This document shows positions 48,108 to 59,680 of a stretch of DNA of 64,000 nt, piece by piece. Origin of the DNA: Brachynemurus nebulosus (lineage: Eukaryota > Arthropoda > Insecta > Neuroptera > Myrmeleontidae); contig JAPWDM010000008.1 of assembly GCA_035578155.1 (NCBI GenBank), positions 31,777,780 through 31,841,779 on the forward strand, in the 5' to 3' direction. The notes below the pieces were generated by a model. It saw nothing but the letters and a program-made list of their open reading frames with translations. It was not told where the DNA came from and did no database searches. The translations under genes and the position numbers were made by a program. Numbering within the stretch: the first letter of the stretch is position 1; each line of letters starts with the position of its first letter.

Positions 48108-49650
48108 AACCCGTTGTGTAGCATTCTACGCCGCATTTGCATCCGCAGGACAGTTGTGGATCTCAGATAACACAACCTGTACCTATCTAAAATAGTTTAC
48201 CTTGGTAATAGTAAAAGGGTTTCAAAATCGGTCAGTTATTTTATTTTTGACACTTTTAGGTCCTACTGACATTTCAGACCTTACATAACGTAATCTATAT
48301 GTATCTAAAATAGCTTAGCTCCCCAACAGTGAAAAAATTTTAAAAATCGGTCGGCTAGTTTATTTTTGACGCTTTTGGATCCGATGGACCCTGGCAGACT
48401 TTACATAACGTAATCTATATTTATCTAAAATAGTTTAGCTCTGTAAGAGTGAAAAAATTTTCAAAATCGGTCGGTTAGTTTATTTTTACCACTTTTGGGT
48501 CCCATGGACCCTGGCGGACCCTAAATAACGTAATGTATGTCTATCTAAAATAGTTAGTTCCCCAACAGTGAAAAAATTTTCAAAATCGGTCGGTTAGTTT
48601 ATTTTTGACACTTTTGGATCCATGGACCTTGGCAGACCTTACATAACGTAATCTATATTTATCTAAAATAGTTTAGCTCTGTAACAGTGAAAAAATTTTC
48701 AAAATCGGTCGGTTAGTTTATTTTTGACACTTTTGGATCCCATGGACCCTGGCAGACCTTATATAACGTAATCTATATTAGCTAAAATAGTTTAGCTCTG
48801 TGACAGTGAAAAAATTTTCAAAATCGGTCAGTTAGTTTATTTTTGACACTTTTGGGTTCTATGGACCTTGGTGGACCTTACATAACGTAATTTATATTTA
48901 TCTAAAATAGTTTAGCTCTGTAACAGTGAAAAAATTTTCAAAATCGGTCAGTTAGTTTATTTTTGACACTTCTGGATCCTATGGACCTTGGCAGACCTTA
49001 CATAACGGAATCTATATTTATCTAAAACAGTTTAGCTCTGTAACAGTGAAAAAATTTTCAAAATCGATCAGGCAGTTTATTTTTGACACTTTTTGGGTCC
49101 TATGGACCGAGGCGGACCTTACATAACGTAATCGATATTTATCTAAAATAGTTTAGCTCTGTAACAGTGAAAAAATTTTCAAAATCGGTCAGTTAGTTTA
49201 TTTTTGACACTTTTGGGTCCTGTGGACCCTGGCGGACCTTACATAATGTATTCTAAATCTATCTAAAATAGTTTAGCTCTGTAACAGTGAAGAAATTTTT
49301 AAAATTGGTCGTTTAGTTTATTTTTTACAATTATGGGATCAGTAAATCCTGGCGAAACTCATACAAGTCTAGTACTCTAACAGTAAGAAAAGGGTTCTAA
49401 GGATCTCATATAATCTATGGCAGTCCGTACGCTTCTTGCGGACATCATTTAATTAATTAATTCAAATACTTTAACTTACTAACTGTGAAAAAATTTTTAA
49501 AATCGATTGGTTAATTAATTTCTGGCCGTTTTAGGTCCCGAAAACCTTGACCTCACATAAAATACCTTAAATACATTTGAAATGGTTTAATTCTTTAACA
49601 TTATTAATTATTAGTGAAAAAATTTTCAAAATCGATTCAAAATATTTTTC
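47681..49650. repeat. Satellite-like tandem array, unit about 119 bp
   Basis: About ten good units at 48180-49380, with diverged ones on either side. Each unit carries CTAAAATAGTTTAGCTCTGT, AACAGTGAAAAAATTTTC, AAAATCGGTCRGTTAGTTTA, TTTTTGACACTTTTGG and CCTTACATAACGTAATCTAT. It opens with CCCCTGTCGCAGCATCTGCA. A (TA)n array (48026-48102) interrupts it. Confidence 0.93.
48026..48102. repeat. (TA)n microsatellite within the array
   Basis: Uninterrupted TA run between diverged satellite units. Confidence 0.95.
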
Positions 49651-50154
49651 CGTGCATACATATGTACATTATACATACTTTGTTTTGTTTCATATATTTA
49701 ATAATATTATATCATAACATAATCTTCAATTTCTTGTTTACTTAAAAATTCAATTAAAAAAAAAAAATTCTTCATTACATTAGCTTAGAAAATCTGTTTA
49801 ATTTACATTTTTTAACATGGGATAGAACCATGCTAATTATAATGCAATAAATGAGAAACAAAACTCTATACATGTATGTGTGTTATATCAAATATATGTG
49901 AATAGTTTTCACTTGTTCTCACAAAATTCTTTAATAAAAAAGTGAAATATTTTTATACTTAATAAAGAACTGAGATATAAATATAAATTACTTATTAGAC
50001 TAACAAAGAAAGAATAAAAGTGAAAATTTACATTTTCTCGAAAAATACTTAAAATAGAAAGAAAATTATAAGAATATTTTCTTCATAATTTTTTTTTTCC
50101 TTTTCAACGATGTAAAAATTGAACTGCCTTATGATAGGATCGAATGATAAAAAA
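49651..50154. other. AT-rich stretch, no gene seen
   Basis: Nothing recognised. Confidence 0.4.
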
Positions 50155-50282
50155 TGGCCAGAAAACCTACTTCTGGGCATCCGACGTGTCTGGCTAACGA
50201 ACTTAGCCGAGCGAATTCAGAATCCAGTCCGCACACAAAATTTCATAAGCATTAGACGTTTCGTTCGAGAGTTATCGTGGCG

Positions 50283-50326
<44 letters not shown>

Positions 50327-50455
50327 TTTAGTGAATATCATTTTCGTATTCTAGGGACCTCAAAACAGATTTCTGCCATAGTCCCGGACTCAGATTGCGT
50401 CATGACACCTACTGTAATAGCTGAATTTCGAGTTTTCGAAATTCGCTAAAAGATC
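50155..50455 (+). repeat. Second copy of the CATCCGACGTGTCTGG repeat with embedded (TA)n
   Basis: Same word order as 45770-46080. The TA array is shorter (50287-50322). It ends with GAAATTCGCTAAAA. Confidence 0.85.
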
Positions 50456-50941
50456 CATTAATGGATCAGGAAGAGCTCTCATATTAGTGGAAATAACGAA
50501 AATAATGATGGTTACCTGTGTTATTGACTGTTTTGAAAAGACTCAGAAACAACAAAAAAATTGCCTGACTAAGATGTATAAAAAGCCAAAAATGGTTACA
50601 TATGACATGCATCATGTATGGATATGTGTGTAATATATGTACAAGAGGGACGCTGCGCCAAAATTTTTAATATGAAGTATGCGGAGTCTCTCCTTCTTTG
50701 ATGCGGCATCTCTCCCATAGGTGTGGGAGAGATGCCGCTTTGCAGGCTCTACAAAAATGTTAATTATGAATCCTTTATGACTCAAAATTTAAAATTATTT
50801 GTAAATAATTTTAAAGAACAATGTTTACATTTATTGTGCACCAAATTTCAAATCAGTTAGATGCATACTTAAAGAATTATCAAGTGTTTTCAAAATGTGC
50901 GGCATCTCTCCCGCATTCACCCTATAATACATAATATGTGT

Positions 50942-51239
50942 TTATGTATGGATATATATAAATAAGATTCTTGTTTATGATAAACTTTATGTTTACATAG
51001 CGGTTTTTGCGACTTGAGATCCACTTGAAAAATAACCAACCATCGTGCCACCAAACCGTGCCAGATAGAGCACCACAACACAATAAGTATGTATATGAAC
51101 ATCGTATCGTCACTCACTTTACAGTTATCTATGTTATCGACATTATCAAGTTTGTGTGAATACTTATAGGGTATGTAGTTATTTATTTGTGTCGTAGAGG
51201 ATTCGATGGTGGAAGAGAATATGAGAATATTTTCAAGTT
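50942..51239. other. Unassigned AT-rich DNA
   Basis: Nothing recognised. Confidence 0.4.
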
Positions 51240-51565
51240 TATGACGATACTAGCCGTATACCCACCCGATGGGATTTGCCATCGGCAACATCTTAGGATG
51301 TCAGTCAGTGTGAAAGATTTATTAAAATAGGATACTATTTTTTTTAATAGCCATAGTAAGATATTTTTATATATCTCTAACTTCAAAAATGACGAATTTC
51401 CATACAAATTTTCATCCCGTATTTAACCCAGTTAAGGGACGAATTTTTAAAAATCCTTTCTTAGTGCTCACCTACATTACATAAGGAACTCCTGTGCAAG
51501 ATTTCATTCTTCTAAATCCAACGGTCTAGGCTGTCCGTTGTCTGTCAGTGTTAGAGATTTGTTAA
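51240..51565 (+). repeat. Common-type insect dispersed repeat (TTTCATCCCGTATTTAACCC type)
   Basis: ACTAGCCGTATACCCACCCG, ACAAATTTTCATCCCGTATT, GGACGAATTTTTAAAAATCC and GCTGTCCGTTGTCTGTCAGT follow the layout of a dispersed non-coding repeat familiar from many insect genomes. Its mobile class is not evident. ACTAGCCGTA also starts the 7000-7715 repeat. Confidence 0.6.
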
Positions 51566-53051
51566 GTAGATAACAGACCCATGGCACAAAAAATCAATTT
51601 TTAAGCTCCATTCCTTTCTTGATTGCAATTTTTAATAGGCAACACAAATTCAGGTGCGGAACTAGCATTTTATCTATCTTTAAATGATTACACTGATATT
51701 TATATTTTACTTTCAAATAACATTTTACTTTAATCGCAACATTTTGTATTCTACTGTAACTTTTGAACGTTAAAACGTTTGTAATTTTTATTTGGTAGCC
51801 ACGCAAAAAATTTCGAAGCGAATATTTTACGTATAATTTAGTTTTATTGTATCTCGACCATTAATGACTATCTAGAGACTGCCAAATCTAGATAACTTAT
51901 ATTATTAGTAAGAATTTTTATCTAATGGGCTTATGGGGATCCATAACATAATGTCTGAGCACACGCGAGAAACGGTATTTTATAGATTACGAACGTGAAA
52001 GACACTAGATCCTGATTCGAGGTGGCTTTGTTATGACGTATTCATCAACTTTAAGAATTGGGAAATCGAAATTTTGCAAGGATGTCTGCAAAAAATAATC
52101 TGCTCAATATAGAAGGAAACGAAGACCATGTATCCAAAAAGTGCCCAAATTCTAGTACCAAGAGATTCAGAGAGTTACGAAAGCACTAAAATATAGAAGT
52201 AGAATCAACTGGTTATCATACCCAGCGACTCTATAGCTTCTACCAGTGGCGTAACTTTAATATGTGTCAGTGTAATAGTAATTAACAAAGACGATGAACG
52301 AAGAAATCGGAAAATGATAATGCCCTTACGTAAACCTTAAGGCTCGGGTTTGAAAATCCATCCAATTTTTTTAATGGATTTTTAGAGAACGAGTCAGAAA
52401 TTTTTTTTCTTCTTGTAAAATCTCTCCCACTATTCAGTGGAAGGAGCACTCTATAACATATTAGTAGTAGAAATTTATTACTAAAAGTTGAAAAATTTTC
52501 ATGTTCCCGTTTTCAGATCTGGTACAAGCTGATATATACCTACTTACAAAAAACAATTCCTAGTGCTCCCACCATAATTTGAGTATAAAGCATTTTTTGT
52601 TATATGTAATTCTTGCAGTGAAGACACTTAAGTGATTCATGGCACCAAAAAATTTTTAAATAGAAGATAAAAAATTCAGCCAACAATAAGTTTTACTCAA
52701 TAAATTTTTTCTCTTCAGAAGAAAATTCTTATGTTTCAGTAAAAATATAGTATTTCTTGCTCTTCGGTGTCCGAATGTTCTAATCTGACTAATATTGTCT
52801 TCCTCCGTGTCGTAACCGTCGTAACCGCTTTTACACTCCACTGACCCTTCTGATCCCCTCGATTATTAATGCTCCGACACATACTATCCAGCTCTGACTG
52901 ATTAACTGATTCGCCTGTGGTTTATAGTAGCATTTTGCACGAAAAAGTTTATGTGACGTATTTCTTCTTATTCATTCTGGAAAGTTCCAGGTATTGTTGT
53001 TTCGATCTGTCTCTGGAAGTTTCTCGTATAGTTCCATCCATGCCATAAAAT
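51566..53051. other. AT-rich stretch, no gene seen
   Basis: An isolated hAT-like end CAGTGGCGTAAC occurs at 52244 without a partner nearby. No gene recognised. Confidence 0.4.
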
Positions 53052-53114
53052 AGAATCGAACCCGGGCTCCTCCGATCATGGTGCCTGGTGTCTCGTCACA
53101 CTCTTCACCAATCT
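53052..53114 (-). mobile_element. tRNA-related SINE head (pol III promoter), remnant
   Basis: On the minus strand, GGGTTCGATTCTA matches a tRNA box B. About 35 bp upstream, TTGGTGAAGAGTG resembles box A, with CACCATGATCGGAGGAGC between them. No full tRNA cloverleaf is evident, so a tRNA-derived SINE is more likely than a tRNA gene. Confidence 0.45.
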
Positions 53115-53745
53115 TTCAAAGGTGGTACGAACAATTTGAGTATACCTACTCTACCCCTCATTTAATACTCTAACTTGTGGTAGGTACATTTAATATCAAA
53201 AGTTATTTTGTTATCAGTGTTCAAATATCAAATATACTAGACTCAGTAGAATAGACGAATGATATATTTATGCGCATATATCACAAACTTCTTTATTCTA
53301 GCTTCATACATACAATGTACTTTAATTCAATGTATTTTATACAATATAATCATTCAATGAGCTGTACATATTCTGTTTATAATATGCCCTACCACTTACT
53401 CAATACTTATTCAGTTATCATAATACTATTTTGTAAATTGATACAACTAGATGAGATGAGGCGATACTATTTAAGCGTGTACTGTACTTTTTCTAAATAA
53501 TCAGTATACATACATAACATATAGCATATTATATTAACAGCGTTCCCAAAAATTTGAGACGATTTATTTCCCGATTACGTTATGATTTTAGAGTTCAGTA
53601 TTCGACAATGAGTGCGGTACTTGAATTTGGCTCCTAATGTTGGGGAATATATGTTAGAATTCTTCGACTTAAACACACACAAAAAGAGAAGTGATGAGAT
53701 TGAGAGGAATTTGAGAGGAATTTGTGTTAAATTAATCAAATCTAA

Positions 53746-53907
53746 TTCGCAGAACAAAAAGTTTTCCAAGCGGTAGAAAAAGAACGTTCATGTATTAAAG
53801 ATATTAATGCTGGAGTTCTACAAGGCAACACTATTGGTCCTTTGTTCTTTATTTGTTACATAGAGGACATTTGTAAAGTAATAATGTATGCTGTTGACGG
53901 CATATAA
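53746..53907 (+). pseudogene. LINE reverse transcriptase palm fragment
   Basis: A 53-codon frame reads FAEQKVFQAVEKERS, then INAGVLQGNTIGPLFFICYI, then VMYAVDG and a stop. It matches the reverse transcriptase stretch GVPQGSxLGPLLFxxYIND..xYADD of jockey/CR1-type LINEs. The catalytic YADD is degraded to YAVD and PQGS to LQGN, so it is dead. Neighbouring sequence is too decayed to extend it. Confidence 0.85.
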
Positions 53908-54511
53908 ACTTGGACAAAACAGCAATTGTGCAATTTGAATGAAATAAATGTCGAATATTTGAGAATTCGAGATTGTTGTTGAAGATATTGTGTTAAAACC
54001 TGAAAACTTTGAATTTTTTATCATTTATTTATTACTATTTCAAGAGTATGTAAAACAAATTTCAAGTAAAAATCTTAATTAGTACGTAACTTTTACCACT
54101 CCGAAGACACCCTCCTCGAAAAAGCGGACGCTCATTGCCTCCACGATTTCGGCTGATTGGCTTATCTAAAAAAAATAGAAAAAAACGGTTTTTTAATCTG
54201 TAAGCCTAAATGCATCGAATCAACTAGAATCATTTGAAAATATTGAAAATTGGGTTTTTGGCAGACTTATGAAGAAACAGTTTCAAATTTTATGACTTTT
54301 TTTTGAATATCTCGTTACGAAAAAAATACAAATAAATATTTTTGGATGATTCAAGTGCTGAGCGATGCACGTGCTGAGTCTACCCTATAAATTTCAAGTG
54401 AATCGGTCAAACTGTTCTCGAGATATGATTGAGGAAAGTTTGAAAAACAGTTTTGAGAAAAGAGCGTTCAAAGTTTTAAGTACAGTTAAAACTATGAAAA
54501 TCTTAACTTAC
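53908..54511. other. AT-rich stretch after the LINE fragment
   Basis: Contains GAATATCTCGTTACG and CTCGAGATATGATTGAGGAA strings typical of repeat DNA. It may be the intron following the minus-strand fragment at 54512. Confidence 0.35.
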
Positions 54512-54810
54512 CATCGATCTGCGATGCCTAATCCATAGAGTACTCCTTCCTCTTCCTCTTCGAAGTCTTTCAAATTGGATTGCTCTGCTATTGATTCGAT
54601 TCTGGCTTTTTTTACAACGTTACTCGTGCCTCGCTCGGAGCGCGCAATTCTCGCTTCATCACGGTTGTGTACCTAAGCATGCGCTTCATGGCCTTTTCTG
54701 GGTATCTTTTTGGGTGGTATAACGGTTTCCAACAAATCTTCGTTTTTTATCACGATCAACATGTACTTCACTCAACGTACTTCTTTTTGTCGTAGCTGTT
54801 GTGCTATTCG
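54512..54810 (-). pseudogene. Fragment of a basic N-terminal exon, probably transposon-derived
   Basis: The minus strand reads STLSEVHVDRDKKRRFVGNR, then YTTQKDTQKRP, then a stop. After a frame shift it continues NRDEARIARSERGTSN, KKARIESIAEQSNLKDF, EEEEEGVLYGLGIADR. It ends at a consensus donor GTAAGT (54511). A KKRRFxGNRYT-type basic N terminus is seen in some arthropod Mutator-like transposase proteins, but I am not sure of the family. The stop, frame shift and lack of a next exon argue for a remnant. Confidence 0.45.
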
Positions 54811-55579
54811 AAGCTCAACCAAGACTAAAATATAAGTGTACATTTGTATAGAAGTGTCGCAGGTATCAAGCCGACACGTCACAGTAGCCTTGGCCTTCTA
54901 TTACTTAACTCAGTACTCACAATCCGTTCTTTTAACTGCTGTATCTTTATAATGACTTCGAATGTTAAAATATCACTTTACCAGCATATTCTACACATGT
55001 TAAGGAATCCATTTACGCAACAAAAAAATTTGGGCGACAGGTCTACCCACGCTGTCAACTTCCCATTGAATGCCCTTAAAGACTATTGCAAATGAATAAC
55101 TTTTTTTTTAATTCAGGGGACTCATCCTCTGGACCCCCGATAGAGGTTTTGCCCCTTGCATCACACCGGGGGCTTCGTCTTCTGTACCTAAGGGTGGGGG
55201 CTCCACTCGTATCAAACAAATGATAACATCATTTGTTCTCAAGATACGCGAGGCAAAAAATATTTCACAAAAAGTTTATTATTTCGTTTTTCCGTTTAGT
55301 TTTCTTTTTTTAAATTTTATTAAATTTTAAAATAATTTTTCGTTTTTTTTTCTTTTTTTCTTTTTTTCAAATTCTATTGGCGTTTTTAACATAACGGAAG
55401 GTTCTTAGGCCATTATATTATAAAAACATGGTAAAAAATCCAAATAATCTATGTTATGTTAATAAAGTTAATTCCATTTTTTTATAAACCGATAAACCAA
55501 AACCAAAATAAACCAAAATAAACCGAATTAATTGCTGAAAACTTTATCCGGTCTTCATTTTTTGATTACGCATCTAATG
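54811..55579. other. Repeat-like AT-rich stretch
   Basis: Contains ACCGGGGGCTTCGTCTTCTG and a CATCATTTGTTCTCAAGATA string that is partly repeated at 55597. No gene. Confidence 0.4.
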
Positions 55580-55800
55580 AAATTAGTCCGGAGTTGATAT
55601 CACCATTTGTTCTCGAGATATGCGAGACGAAAAAAAATTTACGAACGAACGAACGAACTAACGAACGCACACACAGACATCACGCTAAAAACGATGGATT
55701 CGGATTCTAGTGACCTTGAAACGTGGAGATATGTCAAAATTAGCGATTCGTAAAATCGGATCCATTACAATAACTTCCAATGGGAAGTTGAAAATCGATT
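55580..55800 (+). repeat. 3' tail of a dispersed insect repeat
   Basis: TTTGTTCTCGAGATATGCGA, an ACGA run, CACGCTAAAAACGATGGATT, TAGTGACCTTGAAACGTGGA, and TTCCAATGGGAAGTTGAAAA in this order is a pattern common at 3' ends of insect LINE-like repeats. The assignment to LINE is inferred. Confidence 0.55.
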
Positions 55801-55929
55801 TTTTGAAGCCATCACACGAGAAAACCCCCTTAAACATTTGGAATTAAAACTTAAAATAACTAGTGCATTTAGTAGTTCAAAAGTTGTTTCTAGACATCAT
55901 AAAAATCGTGCTAGTACGACGCAAGCCTC

Positions 55930-57660
55930 AAAAAAATCACAATTTTAAACGAATTAGTGAATAAACCTCGCCGTAAAAAATGAGTGTAAAATAACTATTA
56001 TTATAGTCGCAATATTACTATTACTATAATAGTAAAATTTACTAGTTAGTAGTAAACTTGCGCTAAAAATATTTTTTTGTTATTTTTACATATTTGAGGT
56101 GTAATTTTACGTAAGTGATATGTAATTACGATTATTTTACACAACTGGAGATGTATTCTGAGATATATCGGTGATTTTACTACTATAATTGTGTAATATT
56201 ACATCTTTTGGATGTAACTTATTGGTATCACGTGATTGATTCTGCGCGATTGACGGTGTCACTTGAGTTGGTTTGTTTATATGTTTGCAGTTACTACTAT
56301 AATTGTGTAGTATTACATCTTTTGGATGCAATTTATTGATATCACGTGGTTGATTCTGCGCAGTTGAGGGCGTCAGCTGAGTTTGCTTGTTCATATGTTT
56401 GAAGTTTACTACTACAATTGTGTAATATTACATCTCTTGGATGTAATTTATTGGGATCATGTGATTGATTCTGCGCAATTGACGGCGTCAGCTGAGTTGG
56501 CTTGTACATGTTTGAAGTTTATTTTATTATGTATTCGAGGTTAATTTTATACAATGTAGTTTCATAATGGTTTAAACTGTTTTAATAATTAAAATTTTTT
56601 TGTAAAAAAGTGTTTTGATGAGTTTAGAAATTCAATATTATAAAGAGAAATATCCGAAAATTATCCTTATTGGAAATTCAATATTGTATTTATTTAAACA
56701 GTATAAAATCAGGCAATGGACGTGCATTCAACATGACTGAACACTGGATCTACTTTGGTGTTACATTTGGTGAAAGATAAATAATTCAGTTTCAGTGTTA
56801 TTTAAGGCAAAATTTACCTAGTGATGGCAGTGTTTGTTAAAACTTATTGTGGACTATAAAATATAAATATTTAGTTGTAAAACTGAACAAAATAATGTTT
56901 AGCTTCTAATACTTATTTGTAACTTTGGTTGTGTGAACTTATTTTGTGATATATGTTATTAAATATTAAATATATGTTAATAAATAAAATTATTTTTACA
57001 AAAACGTGTTATTTTAATTGAATTATCCCTTTATAATGACTATTTACAAAAAGTGATTATAGTTTAGGGATTACTTTGAAGTATATTTTGTAATTAAAAT
57101 TATATTGTAAATATAATATTACTGAATTCTAGTCATGATGTTATTATCTATGTCTAATACTCATTTCACTAAATAGTTTCTTCTTCTATAATGCATTTTC
57201 AGGACTGATGAGACTTAAAAATAACTAAGAATAAAGTATTAAACAGGTAGGTACCTATTAGAAAGTACTAATTATTAAAATATTTTGTATTATTATATTA
57301 TATTAACATTTATATTATATTATAGTAAGTACATTATATTATATTTTAATACATATAGGAGATGTAAAGTGTACACATTATGTGTGTAAAGTTTACATAC
57401 TTGTTGTGTATTGTACATCTTAAATATGTAATAATTACATCTTTAATTCGTATTGTACGCAACAAATATGTACAGTTTACATATTTAATTTGTAATATGT
57501 AATTTTACTACTATGAAATGTAATTTATGTAATAATTTATGTAATAATGTAATTTAATTTGTAATATGTAATTTTACTACTATGCGTATGTAATTTTACT
57601 ACTATGAAAATCGGAAACTTATTTCCTACTATTATAGTAGTAATTTTTTGTTACAGTGCT
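55930..57660. mobile_element. Possible element with TACTATTATAGTAG-type ends
   Basis: The right end CTACTATTATAGTAGTAATT..TTGTTACAGTG and the left region CGTAAAAAATGAGTG..ACTATTATTATAGT are loosely inverted. Both flanks and the interior are full of TTACTACTATAAT-like words. Borders are uncertain. Confidence 0.35.
56178..56520. repeat. Three tandem units of about 115-120 bp
   Basis: TTACTACTATAATTGTGTA, ATTACATCTTTTGGATG, TGATTCTGCGCRRTTGA and GTTGGTTTGTTTATATGTTT recur three times with modest divergence. A frame on the minus strand only reflects the repeat. Confidence 0.9.
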
Positions 57661-57763
57661 CAATTTACCCAACTCTCACGTATAGCTATTGTAATGGTGG
57701 TAGGTGTCAGCCGAGAATTTTAAGTAATTTTAAATATAAGCTAAACCGCCCCAACTGTTACAC

Positions 57764-58083
57764 TATGAAACGCGGTGCGATAATGCTGAGCAAATTCTTG
57801 AGACTACTGAAATGAGAACACTGAGAAGAATTTTTGGGGAAAAGCTGCGAGAGAGAGTAAAAAGCACTGATATACGAAAGAATCGTACTTGAAAGACGAA
57901 AGCAATGAGACGATCATATAAACAGAATGAATAGATTTAGAATTGAGACAATTACAAGCAATAAGTGACTGCATGGAAGAAGAGATGTCGGAAGGCCAAA
58001 GACATGATAGAGGGATTCATTGTAATTAATGGTTATTAACCGGCCAAAATTGGCCTACCGTATATAAAGAAGAAGAAGAATGC
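57764..58083 (+). pseudogene. LINE 3' end: reverse-transcriptase C terminus and GAA tail
   Basis: ETTEMRTLRRIFGEKLRERV, then KSTDIRKN (57800-57892), matches the C-terminal region of insect LINE reverse transcriptases (TTEMRxLRRIxGxxxRDRVRN). A second frame 80 bp on reads HGRRDVGRPKT and stops (57972-58007), the usual GRP(K)-rich end. The sequence then ends GAAGAAGAAGAA (58070-58081), like a LINE 3' tail. Frame shifts make it dead. Confidence 0.8.
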
Positions 58084-58439
58084 CTTAATTTAAATTGTTT
58101 TTTGCAACTAAGAGTTTGCTCTTGCGAAATTTTTGCAGACTCTGGTAATATGAAAAATAATTTATAAATATAATATTGACTTGCAAATTGAAATTCACGA
58201 TAAGATATATTCATACTTTCGTATATAGAGAATAAATCTACGCAATCAATCTCGATAAACTATTTTCCAATAACAACATATGTACGCGCACATCATCTCA
58301 TTCTATACAATTATCTATCCATCTTTGTTTCCGTACGCTATTGATAGATAGACAGAACATTTCTATGGTTGATAACACATACATTAGTGTACTGAGTGTT
58401 TCAGTTCTTTTTCAACATTAAATGCTGTAAGTGGGTCGG

Positions 58440-58890
58440 GATTCAAAGCTCCCGCGGCACGTAGGCCACCAAATACTGGCCCATTGTACGGCACGGCATC
58501 CAAGAGGGGCTAGATAATGCCCAGCCTCTCAAAGAAACTCAAGATTGCACTAACATCTGCAATCCTGATGTCTTCGGAACTCAGTATTGTAGATCTCAGA
58601 TACTTGAATCTCAAAGATGACAATGCTTTACAAGGACATAAAACATGGGATGAAAATTCATTTTCCAGGTCGTATCTTCGGCAGAGAGGACTCTCCACTA
58701 ATCCCATGATGTACAGGTGCTTCCTCAGGATATTATGCCCCGTGAGTATACCAGCTCAGTTGCACCCAGATTACAGATAGCAATTTTTTTCTCCGTTTCA
58801 AGCTGCGCAGGACTATAAGCTCTCGGGCCTGTCTGGCCGCTGTACAAACTTTTCAGAAATGCCCAGTCATCCACAGCACATCTTTTTACA
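58440..58890 (-). pseudogene. LINE RNase H C-terminal region with zinc-knuckle-like end
   Basis: The minus strand reads LTGHNILRKHLYIMGLVESP, then LCRRYD, HVLCPCKALSSLRFKYLRS, and SSEDIRIADVSAILSFFERL. This is the conserved segment after the RNase H domain in insect jockey/I/R1-type LINEs (GHxxLxxHLxxMGLxxSPxCRxC..E..xHxLCxCxAL). The first Cys pair is altered (CRRYD), and upstream the frame has stops. It lies 4 kb downstream, in the same orientation, of the RNase H catalytic fragment at 62.8 kb. Confidence 0.85.
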
Positions 58891-58999
58891 ACATTAGAAA
58901 TAATTTAGTATAATTAGGGTGCATATTTTATGTGCGTTCAAATTTCCTCGTAGTAGGTAAATGTTTTTTTTTCTTAAATTAAATGCTACTGGTAGAAGC

Positions 59000-59672
59000 T
59001 AGTGATGAGCAAATGCAAGCCCAAGACTACCAAATCTTGGTATTAGTCTTGTTCTTGACTGAAGAATATTGGTCTTGGTCTTGCTAAAGCAGTTTGAGTC
59101 TTGGTCTTGGTTTTGCAAAATGCAATCTTAGTCTTGGTATTGCTAAAAAATCTTGCACTTTCTTGCACTCTTTTCATTAACAAATTTTTTCCTTCTAAAA
59201 TCAGAATTTTCACTTTTTACGGTCCCTAAAAAATTTTTTATATTTTAACTGTCTCTCTGTCTCTGTTATTATTATTATTAATGTGATAAAATCTCTAAAA
59301 CGCCGGTATTTTTCTTACTGCTCCACCAAAAAAATTTGAAGGTAGTTGAAAGCATTGTACTGATTTATTATAGCATCACATATCTTTATTTGTAAATATT
59401 TAATTAACTTCGAATTTTTAAAGAAACAATTTTTAATATTGCTTTAAAGACCTTCAATATTAATTATACTTTCAATTTATTTAAATAGTTTAGCAAGAGT
59501 CTTGTTTTTTACTTGCTTTTGTCTTAGTCTTGCCTACTTGAGTCATGGTATTGGTCTTGCAACCATCCTTATATAGTCTTCGTCTTGCTCTTGCTCTTAG
59601 TATACATAGTCTTGGCCTTGGTGCAAGACCCAGACAAGATTGAAAGACCAAGACTAATTTTGCTCATCACTA
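59000..59672. mobile_element. hAT MITE with TCTTGG-word interior, copy 2 (673 bp)
   Basis: The TIR is TAGTGATGAGCAAA, with a perfect 8-bp duplication GTAGAAGC at 58992-58999 and 59673-59680. TCTTGG words fill both arms. It keeps about 230 bp (59222-59455) that copy 1 lacks, joined in copy 1 at TTTACGGT/ATTAATTATACTTTC. No transposase sequence was recognised in the extra part. Confidence 0.94.
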
Positions 59673-59680
59673 GTAGAAGC

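Larger units (their letters stand above)
43138..50941. repeat. Block bounded by inverted GCGGGAGAGATGCCGCA ends, 7.8 kb
   Basis: The left end (43138-43179) and right end (50898-50941) match in inverted orientation: ACACATATTATGT, then GCGGGAGAGATGCCGCA. Inside each end lies a palindromic hairpin of the same motif (43930-43966 and 50702-50738). The order is mirror-symmetric. The 6.7 kb between them is satellite-like repeat. This may be one large transposon that captured or generated satellite DNA, or two related elements. Confidence 0.5.

Noticed and set aside
52244..52265. CAGTGGCGTAAC hAT-like end
   Set aside because: No inverted partner or duplication within about 1 kb; kept only as a note.
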